A stretch of DNA of 64,000 nt from Poa pratensis (GCA_947311845.1 CAMZMU010000034.1:89718723-89782722), one strand, 5' to 3'; shown: positions 11,630 to 23,928, counted from the stretch's first letter. Numbers and translations are program-made. The notes: a model not told the origin generated them from the sequence alone.

Positions 11630-13720
11630 AGGATAAGCCGTTCGGGTCCAACTAGTTGTGGTTTTGCATTCCTGGCGGTAGCTTCTCCACCACTGATTTG
11701 GGTTATGTGATGGTGTTGGCGGAGTTGGGAGACCGGGTGCAGTTAAATAAATTCCACACCCCTAGGCAGTGTTGGATTAGGCGGCGCCTAGGCAGCGCTT
11801 AATCACGCTTAGGCACTAGGCGATGGGCAAACGCCTCGCCTAGGGCATAAGCGGAACTCTAGGCAGCAACTAAGAAAATGTCTTTTCTAGCAAAAAAAAT
11901 CATATCATATTGCACTTACAAATAATATGTGCCACAATCCAAAGGTAGTTGTTAATAGTTTACTCATTTCTATGCTCTAAATTAGTGTAAATAGATATAG
12001 AATAGCCCAAATATACACCTGATGGTAAAAACTATATACCCGCCTAGGCCACGCCTAGAGCGCTTAAGCATCGCCTAGGTGCTAGGCGAATGCCAACCGC
12101 CTCGCTTACGCCTAGCGCTTTTTCCAACCTTGCCCCTAGGAGAAAGGGAAATCCTTAAGTCAAGTGATAAGTACAGTGTAATTGTTTGTTGAGCAAATAA
12201 CACAAAAATAGAACTTTAGAAGTAGTTTTAGGGAAACTAAACCTCACGATTTAAACCATTTACCGTTTCCAATAACTTGAAACCACAAGTCAAGTGCCAA
12301 GTGAAAGAGGAGGTCATTCTCTCAAAAACAAATTCTCCACACGATACTGGATCTGAAACAAACCAACCAGAAGATTTCACATTTTTTGTCCAAATTTATG
12401 TTTTTTCCAGAATCGAACTAATGTGAAACAATCTCAGTAATTCAAACTACAAGTAGTGAGTAAAGTAAAAAAGTCTGAACTCATTTTCCCCTTTGCAAGT
12501 GTTCATAGATTTTGTGAATTTCGTGCACTATCTGTTCAAACATGCCTTTTTAGTCTAAAAATAGTCCAGCAATTCAAACTATATGTAGTGAGTAAACTAG
12601 GAAATTCTCGGTTCACATTGAGCTTTTGCTGTTTTTGTAAAAATTCGCCCAAATTTCATTAAACTTTGTGAGATTTAAAACAAAGTTGAAACATTACAAT
12701 AATTCTTCCATCAAGGAACTTGGGATATCTTAAAGGATTTTAGTAGATTTTTTTAATTACTTGGAATTTGTTATCAATTAGTTTTTGAAGATACAAAAAA
12801 TATGAAAACTTCCAAATGGTTTGGTTCACTAAAATCAACGGATCATCTCACTGGATGTTGCAGATGGTAAATATGAGATGGACTCTAAGTCCTCCCACCA
12901 CTTGTTTGGGATGTGCGATGGTGTGATGGGAGTCCGAGGCTTGGGTTAACCAAATTCCACACCCATGCGAGAAAGGGCAATCCTTATTGACATGTGTCCT
13001 CTTTTTGTTGTGAAAATATCAGAAAACCACAATTATTGGGGTTAGCGTCTCACTGAACAGCAACCAACACAACTTTAATTAAAAATCCACGTTGTTTGGT
13101 GTAAATTTAATATCACAAATATTTTGGCTAATTTTTTAAAAAAAATTCTATAAAATATGAATCAATTCACTTAATCCAAACCAAATGTAGTGAGTCAACA
13201 GGAAATGCCTGAGCACATTTTTCCTAACCATTTAAAACATTTTTTTGACTTTCATCCAATATTTGTTCAAAATTTAAACTAATTTAAAAATCTAAAAAAA
13301 GGTTATAATTCAAACTACATCTAGTAAGTACTAGGAAATTCTCGCCTCATCTGAGACGTTTCAAAGTTTTTGTCACATTTGACCAAAATTCATTCAAGAT
13401 TAAAATATCAAAAATAAAATAAAACTACAGTATTGGGCCCATAAGTCAACTTGATTAAAGTACTAGACTTTTCAGATTTTTAAAAATGGTGTATATGAGA
13501 TGTACAATACCATGGCGAGCCTTCGTGTCCAAAGAGCCCACGGTAAGTCCTCCCACCATTGATTTGAGTTGGAGGTGGCAGGAGGACGAGGTGTGAGGTT
13601 AACACATTTCCACATCTCCTGTACTAGAGGGCAATCGTCACTGCATGTGCTATGTAGATTGTAATTGTCATGTATTTGTTGAAAAAAAATCTTTTTTTAA
13701 AACGCCGCCAAAAAAAATCT
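11630..13720. repeat. Degenerate long-period repeat, at least three units
   Basis: A block beginning with (t/c)cc(t)cccaccactgatttg and ending with aattccacaccc and a ggcaatc run recurs at about 11685, 12890 and 13550. Between these lie four copies of a roughly 60-base motif with aattcaaactacaagtagtgagtaaa, at about 12440, 12572, 13170 and 13310. The first long unit is split by the hAT MITE at 11767-12132. Nature unknown; a Mutator, CACTA or Helitron interior are all possible. Confidence 0.6.
11767..12132. mobile_element. hAT-type MITE rich in GCCTAGGC palindromes, 8-bp target duplication
   Basis: The ends are CAGTGTTGGA and (reverse complement) CAAGGTTGGA. Subterminal blocks gcgcctaggca, ctaggcgatgg and cgcctaggtgctaggcga form long imperfect inverted arms. 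The target cccctagg is duplicated exactly at 11759-11766 and 12133-12140. 366 bases, non-coding. Confidence 0.85.
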
Positions 13721-14600
13721 TGTCTTTTTTAAAAGAAAAGACATCAGAAGGCATCTTATATCTGACATAGAAGACAAGCATAATCTACATTTAGGGTTTT
13801 TTTTCAGGTCAAGACAAACATAATCTACATCTAGCATTTTTCATGAAACTCAAAATATGATTTTCAACATTTCTAAAATACCGTAAAAATAAAGGGGCTA
13901 TGTGTAGCCCGAGCTCGTTAAGTTTGGCACCTCCGGGATGCAGGGGTCAGATTTTGTTCGGCCCAGCCTGTTCTCGTTAACACGGCACGCTCTCGCTCTG
14001 CCATGCTAATGTTACTTTTTTTTTTTCTCATGTTACTTCACTCGCCTACGCCCTACAGACAGACACAGTATGTGAACTGTACTGCTGTACTGCATATGCA
14101 TTAGCGTGCAAGCATGAGGCTACGTACTTATTTCTTTACTATGGCCAACTAACTAAGCTGCGTGTGTGTTGACTTTTACTGTAGTTAGGAGGCGTCGACT
14201 TGCGGTGACCGTGGGATCGATTTCTCAAAAGGAGAAAACACGCGACAACAAGACTGAAGTAGTACGACGACGGAATGCATATGCAGCGAGTCAAAGGGGG
14301 CGTATACAAATACAGGATACACGTACGCCGGTACAGGCATGCTATAGAGCTTTTCTTTTTGGCCACGCAGGCCGCTTCGCTACTCCATGTTCCCGTCTTC
14401 AAAACTTCAATTAAATCTTGGGGTAAAATCAGTGTGTCAAGCTTTTAAATTTGGTTCAGAGTTCAGTCTGCCCGCTAGCTGCCTCGTTTCTGCAGGAACT
14501 TCACCGAACGATTCAAAATCATGTACATTTTGTCCAAAGGCTGAGTACGTGTTCAAGATAGTTGTTGTTAAACTGTTTCAGTCCCTTTTTCTGTTGCCGT
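13721..14600. other. Intergenic between repeats and the epsin 3' end
   Basis: Contains a near-exact direct repeat agacaarcataatctacat at about 13770 and 13812, and poly-T runs. No gene recognised. Confidence 0.35.
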
Positions 14601-15157
14601 GTTTAAATCTATGAGAAAAGGATGGAACACCCATGTTCATCAACCGGAGACAACATATATAATCACTACATGTGTACCCCGAGATAGCAACGGCCTGCTG
14701 ATTCTGGGTACAACACCATGAGAGCAACTCAGATTTCTGGTGCAAAACAAGTGTATTCAAACGGACGCCAAGGAGAAATTCACGACACAATTTCAACAAA
14801 ATCGTACAGCCTTTTATTTTTCTATCCAGCAAGAATGCTGAAACAAATAATACGTGTGTACTGACAAGGGTAGCCTAGTGCAAATTATACAACTACATCC
14901 AAGCTTTGTAATATCATGTGGCTCCAGACACTCCAGACACAACACGGCAGTTGTGGCACTGCCCGCATTCGCATGTCAAAATACATTTTCGGTAGATACA
15001 GTATCCAACATGGATAGAAAAAAGAAAGAATAGTGGTGAAAATTATACCCCCCAAATAAAAGAAAATCATACATAAGGAAAACCCAGGTGAGCAAAATAC
15101 AAATGCCTGCTAAACTGTCTCTCAAACCCTCGCTGTGTAATCCACCACCGTGTAATC
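14601..15157 (-). other. Probable 3'UTR of the epsin gene
   Basis: Directly downstream of the epsin stop (15158-15160). There are no competing frames with domain support. Minus-strand AATAAA-like signals are present (for example near 14815). The end of the transcript is not certain. Confidence 0.45.
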
Positions 15158-18100
15158 TCACCTGTACCCACCGTACTGCTGCTGCTGCCCACCATATCCA
15201 GCACCCATCTGATTGTAGCCGGGAGCCATTCCCGTCGGAGGCCGCATCCCCATACCCTGGTTCATGCCCATGCCCATGTTCATTCCCATGGGTTGCTGGT
15301 TCATCCCCATCCCCATTCCCATGGGTTGTTGGTTCATCCCCATGGGTTGCTGGTTCATCCCCATCCCCATTCCCATGGGTTGCTGGTTCATCCCCATCGG
15401 TTGCTGGTTCATTCCCATGGGTTGTTGGTTCATCCCCATCCCCATCTGTGGGTTCATTCCCATTCCCATCCCCATCGGCCGATTCATTCCCATTCCACCA
15501 CCATAACCAGCACCGACACCCCTGCCAGCACCCATTGGGTTGGAAGGAGGTGCGACGGCACCCGCACCAGCTCGACCGATGCCAGAGCCCGAGCCCATGG
15601 CTTTGCCCATGGTGATGGTAGATACTACAGGTGCTTGAGAGATTTTCTTTTCAAACCTTTTGTCCTTGCGATTGATTGAATCGAAGTCCACTCCAATATC
15701 TGCATGTTTATTGGTTTTTGCTGTAATAACAAAATACAATCAAGTCAGATCACAAAAAAAGTAGAATGTGGGCGTTGCAGAAAAAAGAGGCCATGATGCA
15801 GAGACTGGGCACTTACATCCAGAAATGTTAAAATCGACAAGACCCCGGGTCAATGTGTCAGACCAAACTGTAGATTTGGGCTCGAATTTCTTCACTGGCT
15901 CGGTCTGACTAACTTGCATAGCTGAAATGAATGTTTCTGGGGGAGCTGACGAACTTGACTGCAACTGAATGTTGCCACCAGAAGACATCGAATTTGGTGC
16001 AATAAAAGGCTGAGATGCCACTCGAGAAATTGATGTTGGCGGTGGCGCTGCTGCTGCAGTTTGTGGAGGGAAGCTCTGTTGAGGTGGATATTGATTTGCA
16101 GCAGCTGGAAGATGAGAAAACTGTGGAGGAATATAGGATGGTGCTCCATTCTGTGGAGGAACCCCAGACAGGCCACCGAAGTCGGTGCCTGAAGCTGGTT
16201 GCATATAAAAGTTTGATGGGCCTGATGGTTGACTAGGAGCTGCAGGTTGAGGTGCCTGTGCAGGAGCAAAGGATGTCGCAGCAGCTTGAGGAAATGAAGA
16301 TGGGTTGGTGGCCACAGGATGTGCTGGTGGATGAGCAAACGTGGGAGCAACATGAGTACCATGTGAAACCCCCGAAGGTAAGGAGGATGTGCTTCCAAAA
16401 ATATCTTGTTGTCCAGGTGCAGCGTTGGATGCAAAACTGAGATCGCCTAGAGTATCTTCAAAACCAAAGCTAGCGGCTGAAGCAGCCTGGAAAGGATTTG
16501 CATCTGCAGCAGGTCCAGTGGCCTGGAATGAACCAGCAGGTGCCACATTTGTCTGAGAAACTCCATGATTTTCCTCATGAACTGCCTTGAAAGGAGTTGG
16601 ATCCCCAAAAGGATTTGAAGCATCGAGTTCCTACAATGTTTTACAAGATAAAAAGGAAAAGCTGAATGTTTGCTTGCATTAGCTATTACAACTATATATT
16701 AAAAGAGAACACTAACAGCCATTGCATCATCAAAAGAAACGCTTCACAATTTCTACTGACGGAAATTTAGCCAACATCACTCCTGATGCATAAAGCTATA
16801 TACATTACTAGCGCTTAACTTTTCCAGTTTGTTGAACTCCATGGAATCATAATCAAGTAGACCAGTAACAAATTTAAGTACCGGTCTATTGTAAAACTGC
16901 ATCATTATCCCCATACTATGATCACTAGTATACGCAAATGGAAGAGTTTTGTAGATCCATACCTCACTGAATCCAGTAGAAGCTGGTGGCATGCCCATGA
17001 AACTGTTTGCCTCAAAACCTGAATTTGCCGGTGGCTCAACATTTGGGATGGCAGTCGGCTGAGGCACAGAAACCAAAGCCAGCTCACCAATAGGATCGGA
17101 TCCAAATAAATCAATCTCAAAGCTATTCACTGCCGGTGAGGGGTTCTGTGGAGGTGAAGCATCTGAAAATATACAGATAAGCAAAAGAAAAAATTAGTAT
17201 ATTTTATTTACCTTAAAACGAAATTGATAACAGCAATGTGCCAGGTTAGTTAAAATTTCTCCATGCCGCTGTTCTTGTATATAAAGAAGCAAGAAAAAAA
17301 ACTTGCATGGCTATATTTTCCATTACTTAGGTTTATCGATGGGCACGTTGACTGACAAAAGAGTAAATTATACCTGGTACTGATCCACGTGGATCAAACT
17401 CATCAAAACCATTAGGTTCAGCAGGAGCAGCCGATTGTGCAGCTACCACTTTGACGGGCTTATCATGAACACCATTCACCTGTCTTGGGGAGAGCTTGCT
17501 CTAGGAACGGAGGGAGAAGACACCTTTGGTGCAGCAGCTGGCACACTCGCTCCATTTCTGAAATTGATGGATGACTCAGGTTTTAGAAGTCATAACTTGA
17601 TCTATGGATTATACATTTAGGATTGAACCATCACCTTTCGTCATGATGCTTGTCTTGGGCATCTCTTGCCACATCTTCATAGCTTGGTGGTGAAGCAATC
17701 TGCTGGTTAGAAGGCTTCCGCTCAATAGGCCTGTTGAAGCAGGTCAGACTTAAGACAACTAGCTCCAACAAAACTAACTAAAAAGTATGAACTTAACAAA
17801 ACTCCATTGTTACCTTTCATCCTGAGTAGGCGCATCAGCGTTGCTGCCGCGGCCACTGCAACAGAAACAGAAAAATGTTACAATAAGGGGGACTATATTA
17901 GGCAACACAAATAGCAATCATTAACATTATTTGTTGGCCCTGATACGAAAAAAAATTAGGTTGAAACAAGCGGTGAAACAGACCGCGATGAATAAGCCTC
18001 CTCATCCCCGTAGCTCCTGCGACCTGATCCTTCTGCATATTCAGGGTTGCTATTACTTCCTCTGTTGTATTCATCTTCTCTGTTGCGTTCATTTGAATCC

Positions 18101-19396
18101 CTAGAATAACGATCTCCTTCCCGGTTGGGTGTATCTCCAGCACCACTGTGTCTGTCATCATCTCTATATCCATATTCTCTTTCCCTCCCATAGCCATTCC
18201 TGTTATCATATTTACCACCTTCATAGCGATCATTGTCATATCCACCTGGACTTCTGTGTGTTCCACTCGTGGCAAATGCACTCCGATACCTATAAAGGAA
18301 CAGCGGAAAGTAGTCAGCACAATGATGCCTGTCTAGAACAAACTATGCGCAGACGACACATTTGAAGCAAACATAGTATGATGTTACACTCACTTGTCTC
18401 TGGTAGCAAGTGCTTTCTGCCTAACTTCTTGTAGTCTTTCCTTATCATTAACTAAACTAACGAGGCTCTGAGATTTCCGTCGTACATTGCTACCCTGATC
18501 TCTCCCGCTAGAATCGATATACTGGAAGTCAGCCAGTGCCTGCAATTTTCAATGATACTATTAAAGCATCAACCAAGTATGATACAGAAACCTAAGACGC
18601 AGGCTCTTGAAGCAGGTATTACACTAAGCATATGGTGAAGAAAAGAGGATTACCGATATCTGATAAGCATGCTCCCTTATGTCATCAATAACTCGCTCGG
18701 TGCCATGTGCTACCAGGTAATCCAGGACAATCAATCCCTACATCTCAGCAAAAGACAGCATCAGACTCAACTGCCCAACTCGTTATCAAGAAGATTTTCA
18801 CGATCCGCTCATATTTTTGCAGATAAACCCATACCTTGTAAACATGCCGCCAATTTTTACCAGTATCACTGACCCTCTTCCACACAATGTTCATGATCAT
18901 CTGATACTCGTGACTGAAAACACGCAAAGCACATCAGCACCAGGAAAACAGGGCTCCCTCCGCGAAAAGCCAATCATCAAATAGGCTTACTAGTTATGTG
19001 TTGCCTGGGCGATCTCCGCCAGGAGGGATCCATGCGGGCCCCACGGCTCGTTGCTTGTCGCATCAAGGATCTGTTTCAGGTCATCGAGAGCAAGGTCATG
19101 CTAAGTTGATGCTTCATTGCAAACTTTCTACAAGTAGGAGCAATCTAACAAATTTGGCAACAGCAAGCTTTGACACATGTTTGCGCAAGGAAGGGGCGGC
19201 TGAGAATGAGATCTCACCTTTTGCTCTGTGCCAGGCACCTTGAGGACCTTTTTATTCACCCCTCTCTTCCTGCAGAGAGGATGAGAAGAAGAGATTAGTA
19301 CTAGCAGCAAAGGGAACGAGCATCAGAATTGAACACGACAGATGGCGTGGAAAGCGCGTACAGGTCCCGAACCGTCTGGTCGAACACCTTCTTCAT
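15158..19396 (-). CDS. EPSIN2: Epsin, ENTH-domain clathrin adaptor (EPSIN2/3 type), 13 exons, one frameshift
   Basis: Exons read leftwards: 19396-19362, 19269-19218, 19070-18991, 18913-18835, 18737-18654, 18539-18394, 18289-17984, 17855-17814, 17730-17635, 17557-17374, 17162-16963, 16630-15817, 15720-15158. All junctions are GT-AG with matching phases. The product starts [20 protein letters not shown]. The ENTH fold covers about residues 1-150 (exons 1-6; e.g. [47 protein letters not shown]). It binds phosphoinositides and bends membranes. Next come an Arg/Asp/Tyr-rich linker, [16 protein letters not shown] motifs (ASNPFGD, DANPFQA), DLFGSDP and a Met/Gly/Gln-rich tail. It should link clathrin, adaptors and cargo at the plasma membrane or trans-Golgi network/endosomes. 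In exon 10 near 17485-17495 one base seems missing in a C run, creating a stop; the frame resumes as [12 protein letters not shown]. About 893 residues if that is an error. Confidence 0.9.
15245..15510 (-). repeat. Coding tandem repeat, Met-Gly and NQQPMG units
   Basis: The last epsin exon contains about seven NQQPMGM units interleaved with GMGMGMN runs. At DNA level this is a GC-rich minisatellite built on catccccatccccattccc and catgggttgctggttc. Its strand symmetry creates long spurious frames on the plus strand. Similar Met/Gly-rich tails occur in Arabidopsis EPSIN2/3. Length polymorphism is likely. Confidence 0.85.
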
Positions 19397-20345
19397 GGCG
19401 CCCTCCCGATTCCGAATCTAGCTAGCTTCTTCTCGTGCCCAGCTCTCCCCCTTCCTCCTCGGCCGGAGACCTGCATAATCAATTGGTAAGATCCAAGCTG
19501 TCGTCGACCGCAAACATTTCGACTCCGATTGCGAAATGAAGCATCGGCGTAGCATCCGCCGTGAAGCAGGCTCAAAAACAAACAAACCAACAGACAGGCA
19601 ATCAAACGATCCCAACGACCAAACAGAGCAGGGAGAATCCGGCACGAAAAGCGGGCACAGCCCCCCCCCCCCCCCCAACAGCAACAACGGATAGGAGATC
19701 CACGTGAACAGCTGGCCGTACGGCGCGCCTCAGATCTAGCGGCGCCGCCGACAAACTTTGATTGCCCGGGCGGGATCCGTCCATTCTCCGACCCCGAGAC
19801 GGAGCGCGGATCCGGTGGAAGGGCGCGCTAGCAATCGCAAGCAAACAGCAAGCGGCAGGAGCTCGGAGGAGGAGTACGAACCAGAGGAGGCAGGACGAGC
19901 GGCGGGATCGGGCTGGCGCCGGTGGACGCGCGCGCCGGCGCGGCGAGGGAGCTTGCTGGCGTCGGCGGGAGGGAGTCAAAGGGGATTCCACGCGGGGTGG
20001 GAGGAGGTCGGCGAGGAATGGTGGGCGGGCGCTTTCCTCTCGGCTGGCTCGTTTCTTCTTCTCCCTCCCTGATGTGTTGTCGCAGCCTACCTACGACGGA
20101 GGCGAGCGGGCAAGGAGAACAATTATCTCGTTTCTTTCTTTTGTGTTTCCCTTTTGCTGGTGGCTTTGGTTGGTTAATTGATTTCCGGAATTGATAATCG
20201 AGGGTTAGCGACGCGTGATTAGTTGTGCACTTTGAAAGTCGGATGGTATGGTGATTTCGTGTGTGCACGTGAAACCGAAAATGAGCTGGACCTGCCCTAA
20301 AACATGAGTAACCGTGAGCTGGAGAAAGAGAAAGGACAGCCATGA
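19397..20345 (-). promoter_or_regulatory. 5'UTR, leader intron and promoter region of epsin
   Basis: An acceptor TTATGCAG sits about 80 bases upstream of the epsin start (near 19472). A donor-like GTTC|GTACTCC lies near 19876-19884, suggesting a leader intron of about 400 bases. The region is GC-rich and open on both strands, but the frames there carry no domain. No confident TATA box; GC-rich plant promoters often lack one. Confidence 0.45.
19661..19676. repeat. 16-base C homopolymer
   Basis: An uninterrupted run of 16 C in the inferred epsin leader intron. Its length is unlikely to be sequenced reliably. Confidence 0.9.
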
Positions 20346-20353
20346 TTTGTCTA

Positions 20354-20476
20354 CTCCCTCCGATCCATATTAGTGGGCATAGCTTTGTCTAAATTCATAT
20401 GTATCTAGTTAAGTATTTAGACTAGATACATGTGTATCTAGACAAAGTTGTGCCCACTAATATGGATCGGAGGTAG
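20354..20476. mobile_element. Stowaway MITE
   Basis: TA target duplication (20352-20353, 20477-20478). Terminal inverted repeats CTCCCTCCGATCC and CTACCTCCGATCC extend into a near-perfect hairpin (catattagtgggca / tgcccactaatatg). 123 bases, non-coding. It lies just upstream of the epsin gene. Confidence 0.92.
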
Positions 20477-20574
20477 TATTGTCTTCTGCGCCCAAAAAAA
20501 AATCTCATGTTTCTATATATTCCGTAATTCGCCTCGTGTTAATTGTACTATTTGTTTTTACTGTGTAACTGGAA

Positions 20575-20955
20575 AGTGTATTTGACTCCCGAGCACCACT
20601 TATTCTGATGTTTTAAAAAAATCAACAAAATATTTAAAAAAATCTTGGACGTATCTAATGATATATCCCACAAAGGTGCAAGAAAAACAAATTCAAATAC
20701 TTTGTATTATGCGCTACACAAAAGAGATAAAATCTGATAAATTTGAAGATTTTAAATAAGCATATTCAGATCCAAACTTTTGTCGTTTTTGTATAGCACA
20801 GAATTCAAAGTATTTGAAGTTGCTTGTTTTGCATGTTTGTGGAATGCACCATTGGCTGCATCCATAATCTGTTTCACAAAAAAAGAAACTCGTACATATT
20901 TATTCAATTTTTTAAAGCACCAGAATTACTGAAGCTCGGGAGCAGGAATTCTCAT
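20575..20955. mobile_element. Fold-back MITE with about 40-base inverted arms
   Basis: The left arm gactcccgagcaccacttatt and the right arm, reverse complemented tgctcccgagcttcagtaatt, continue into matching ttctggtg-tttaaaaaat. A second inner pair (aattcaaatactttgta / ...agaattcaaagtatttg) strengthens the hairpin. No clear target duplication. The superfamily is uncertain. Confidence 0.6.
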
Positions 20956-21043
20956 CTCAACTAAAATTACAAATGCGCGCACACACGTTTACTGAACTCA
21001 CAGAGTTCCAAGTTAAACGAAGCCGCCACAAACCTATGGCTAA
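20956..21043. other. Short spacer
   Basis: Nothing recognised. Confidence 0.3.
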
Positions 21044-22090
21044 ATTCTAGATCTTTACGAAAATGTCGTCTACCGCAAAGAAAAGGATAATTTTCTTTGA
21101 CGAGACACCCGGGAATTATATTTGGAGTTTGACAGCACGTCGAGTCTACGAGAGCCTACGACGACTGTGTCAACTTTCAAACATGTCAAGTCAGCATGCC
21201 TTGTGCTAACAATCTACTAGTAATAACTTTCTAGAAGGACAAAAAATGAAGCACTATGGTAGTACCGTAGGAGTATCTATTGCTGTCAAGAGGGAACGAG
21301 GCTGGCGAGCTTGAAATTTCGCGTTGAAAAGGAAAGCGTCTCGTCATCTCGTGTGTGGAGAAAATTCGCATCAGAGAGGCTTAAACACAGGGGGGAGTAG
21401 AAAGAAGTTCAATTTTCAAAAACAGAGAGCCTAGAGTCCGGTTAGGAAATGGTTGGGTGGCAGCTTGCAGGAGGAACCGCATGGAAGGTGACAACCGACA
21501 GAAATGCACCCAACAGCGGAAGGTTGGAATGGGATCTATCGACTATCACTGCTATCTTTTCCCAGAAGAATAGATCCCAGCTGAGCTGAGCTCACACCCA
21601 GTCCAGGAGGCAGTGCGCCAGTAGTTTTTTATTTTATTTTTGAAATTAGTGCGCCAGTAGTTACCATCAGTTACTCAGTATTCAGCCGTCCCCGTTGAAA
21701 AAACAATTCAGCTGTCCCTGTGGCTGTGCACCGACGCAGACGCCATGATCCCAGGCGCCGAATAAATCTTCTTTTCTTTTTTTATTGACACGAATAATAT
21801 TGTTCCGCTGTGAAAGTGGCATTTGGTGGCAGTAGTAGCCGAGTACGTACTAGGTGCGTGGCTGGCTCTCCTCTGATCCTCTCTCTGTCGCTTTTGTTTT
21901 TACCTTTTAGTACGCGCGAGGCAGCCAGCCAAGGCCAAGCCAGGGGGATCCCTGGTCCGAGGAGAGGTGATGCGCGATGATGATGTGCGTAACGTGATCA
22001 TAATCTGCTGTGGTAGCGGTAGACTAGTGGTAGTAGCCATCTTGATCGGTCGGTGTAGTAGGTGGAGGAGCGGCACCGGCAAGCTAGGCC
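21044..22090. repeat. Local segmental duplication, copy 1
   Basis: Landmarks shared with copy 2 (22841-22979 and 35625-37330) are ataattttctttga-gagaca, catgccttg-gctaaca, gggaacgaggctg-cgagcttg, cgcaggcgccgaataaat-type text, and gcgatgatgatgtg followed by gtagtaggtggaggagcgg. Non-coding. The block near 21960-22090 is the best conserved. It shows that the surrounding DNA existed as a direct repeat before the Gypsy element landed in copy 2. Confidence 0.8.
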
Positions 22091-22144
22091 GACAAAAACT
22101 CAAATAAAAAAATACTATACTTAATTACTCGTTATCGTGCCTTG

Positions 22145-22840
22145 TTTTTTTTTTTAGTACAAACCTGCGTATAATCAACACATACAGTCTCGAAGTACAT
22201 ACGCACACTCATACAGAACGCACCCAACTCGAAGCACTACAGCAGCGAAGCACTGCTGAACCACCAGAGCTCCTCGTCGCCGACGAAACCGCCGGAGAAG
22301 AAGAGGCCAAGCCACCACCCGCCTGGAAGAGGGAGGACCTCCAACATTGAAGAAGACCGCAAGATCCGCTCGCCGCCAGCGACGAGACCTTTGCCGATGA
22401 ACACGCACGGCCAAGCCGCCCCCACGTCCAGCTCCAGCACCGCCTACCGCCGGGACGGACAAGCCGTGCCAGATCCTCCACCAACGGACCAACACCTTCC
22501 CAGCGCCAGAGCAGAGCACATCGCCCCGCACACCAAACCCAGCCTCTGCACCGTCGCCGGGGACCTCGTCGGTGCATCGACAGAGAGGAAGGGGAAGGGA
22601 ATACTCACAAGACTGGAACGTCGCTGCCGCCGCTCCGTCCAGCCAGAGAACAAACCTCACAAGATCCGTAGATCTCAGAGGACCAAAAACTCCCACGAAG
22701 CCACCGCTGCCACCGGCGGTGAAGGGAGACGAGCAACCGCTGGATCCATAGATCAGCAGGACGGAAACGCCGTCCACAAGCCAGCGCCGCCGGCACCGGC
22801 CAGGGAGAGGAAGGACGGCGACTTTATTCTTCCCGGACGG
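22145..22840 (-). mobile_element. Retroposon-like block between the duplicated copies
   Basis: Begins on the plus strand with an 11- to 12-base T run (22144-22155), consistent with a poly(A) tail of a minus-strand insert. The rest is GC-rich text with ctcctcgtcgccgacgaaac and gagaagaagaggccaag, which resembles LINE leader/UTR sequence common in grasses. Open frames exist on both strands but show no domain. It is absent from copy 2, so it arrived after the duplication or was lost there. Confidence 0.4.
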
Positions 22841-22979
22841 CTAAGTTCTAGAGGTTTTAGAAAATGTCGCTTTCCACAAGTAACGATAATTTTCTTTGAT
22901 GAGACATCGGGAAATCAATCTAGAGCCTAAGAAGTTTCAAACATGGCAAAGCCAGCATGCCTTGCGCTAACAAACTACC
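22841..22979. repeat. Local segmental duplication, copy 2 (left part)
   Basis: Matches copy 1 from about 21044 to 21223 but lacks roughly 70 internal bases. It ends at the first base of the Gypsy 3' LTR; the same unit resumes at about 35625. Confidence 0.75.
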
Positions 22980-23928
22980 TGTCGTGGTGGGATCACGGCA
23001 GATGCCATGGGTATGGCTTAGTTGGGGCCGAATGGTCGTTGGGGGAATCCGGGGAGGGTTTATGCACTCAAGACGTGCACAAGCAAGAACATGCAAGAAA
23101 CCACAAGAACATGAACAAGAAACCAAGAAAGCCAAGAACACAAAAGACACCACGATGTACCCAGGTTCGGGGCCTTCGTGAGGAAGTAAAACCCCTACTC
23201 CTGCCTTGCCTCTCTCAATATATCAGTGCGGTTCTCAGGTACAAGGTGCTCCTCGAGCTGTATGTTGCTACCAAAGTGAGAGCTCGAGGTAGAAGGTGAA
23301 ACTACAAAGGGGGAAATGAGTTAGGGTTTTTGCCGTCCTCCTCCCTGGAGGTAGAGATGCCGCATATATACATAGGCCGAAGTACAGTTTTACCCCTGCC
23401 TCCAACTAACAATGGCATGGCCAAAAGGTAGAAGACAAGCCTCTGCCTCCTGCCAGCTCAACGGCCGAACTGTCAGGCCGGACAGGCCTAGCTTTCCTCT
23501 TCCGGTCATACTTCAGTAGCCTGCCGAGGTCTAGCCTGTAGACCTTTCCCGAAATAGCCAAGTCAGGTCCTAGGCCCCCGAGCTTCCGGGAAACCCGTGG
23601 ACGGACCTCGCCGTCCTCTGAAGCCTCGGGCTATGAGCTCTGCGGCGCCCGTGACCTCTCTGACATGCCTCGATCCTTGCTGCCAACCTCGGATAACACT
23701 CCTGATCCTATACCTCGGTAGAGAATACTTTATTCCTGTGGTAGCTAGCTGACTACCCCGAGATTGATACCTCGGAGGATATACCTCGGAGAATACACCT
23801 CGGACGTACACCGTACGTCGGATGACGCCTCCTGCGTTCTTGCTCAATCGTTACCTCGGACAGATTACTACCTTAACCTTACATGTCATTACCTCATCTT
23901 TACCCTACCCAGGGGTAACCCCCCGACA
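22980..23928 (-). repeat. 3' LTR of Gypsy element A
   Basis: 949 bases bounded by TGTCG...CGACA. In element orientation it starts TGTCGGGGGGTTACCCC, directly after a purine tract. It contains a typical grass Gypsy segment (tacccaggttcggggcc). The partner LTR is missing, so insertion age cannot be taken from LTR divergence. Confidence 0.85.

Noticed and set aside
11630..13720. CRISPR-like array
   Set aside because: Repeats are diverged, spacing is irregular and hundreds of bases long, and the host is a plant.
15088..15615. Pro/Ser/His-rich plus-strand frames over the epsin tail
   Set aside because: Produced by the Met/Gly/Gln minisatellite read in reverse; the minus frame fits the epsin gene and its splice phases.
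22391..22930. 179-codon plus frame and 200-codon minus frame
   Set aside because: Both open because the block is GC-rich; no domain, and a T run marks it as a retroposon-like insert.
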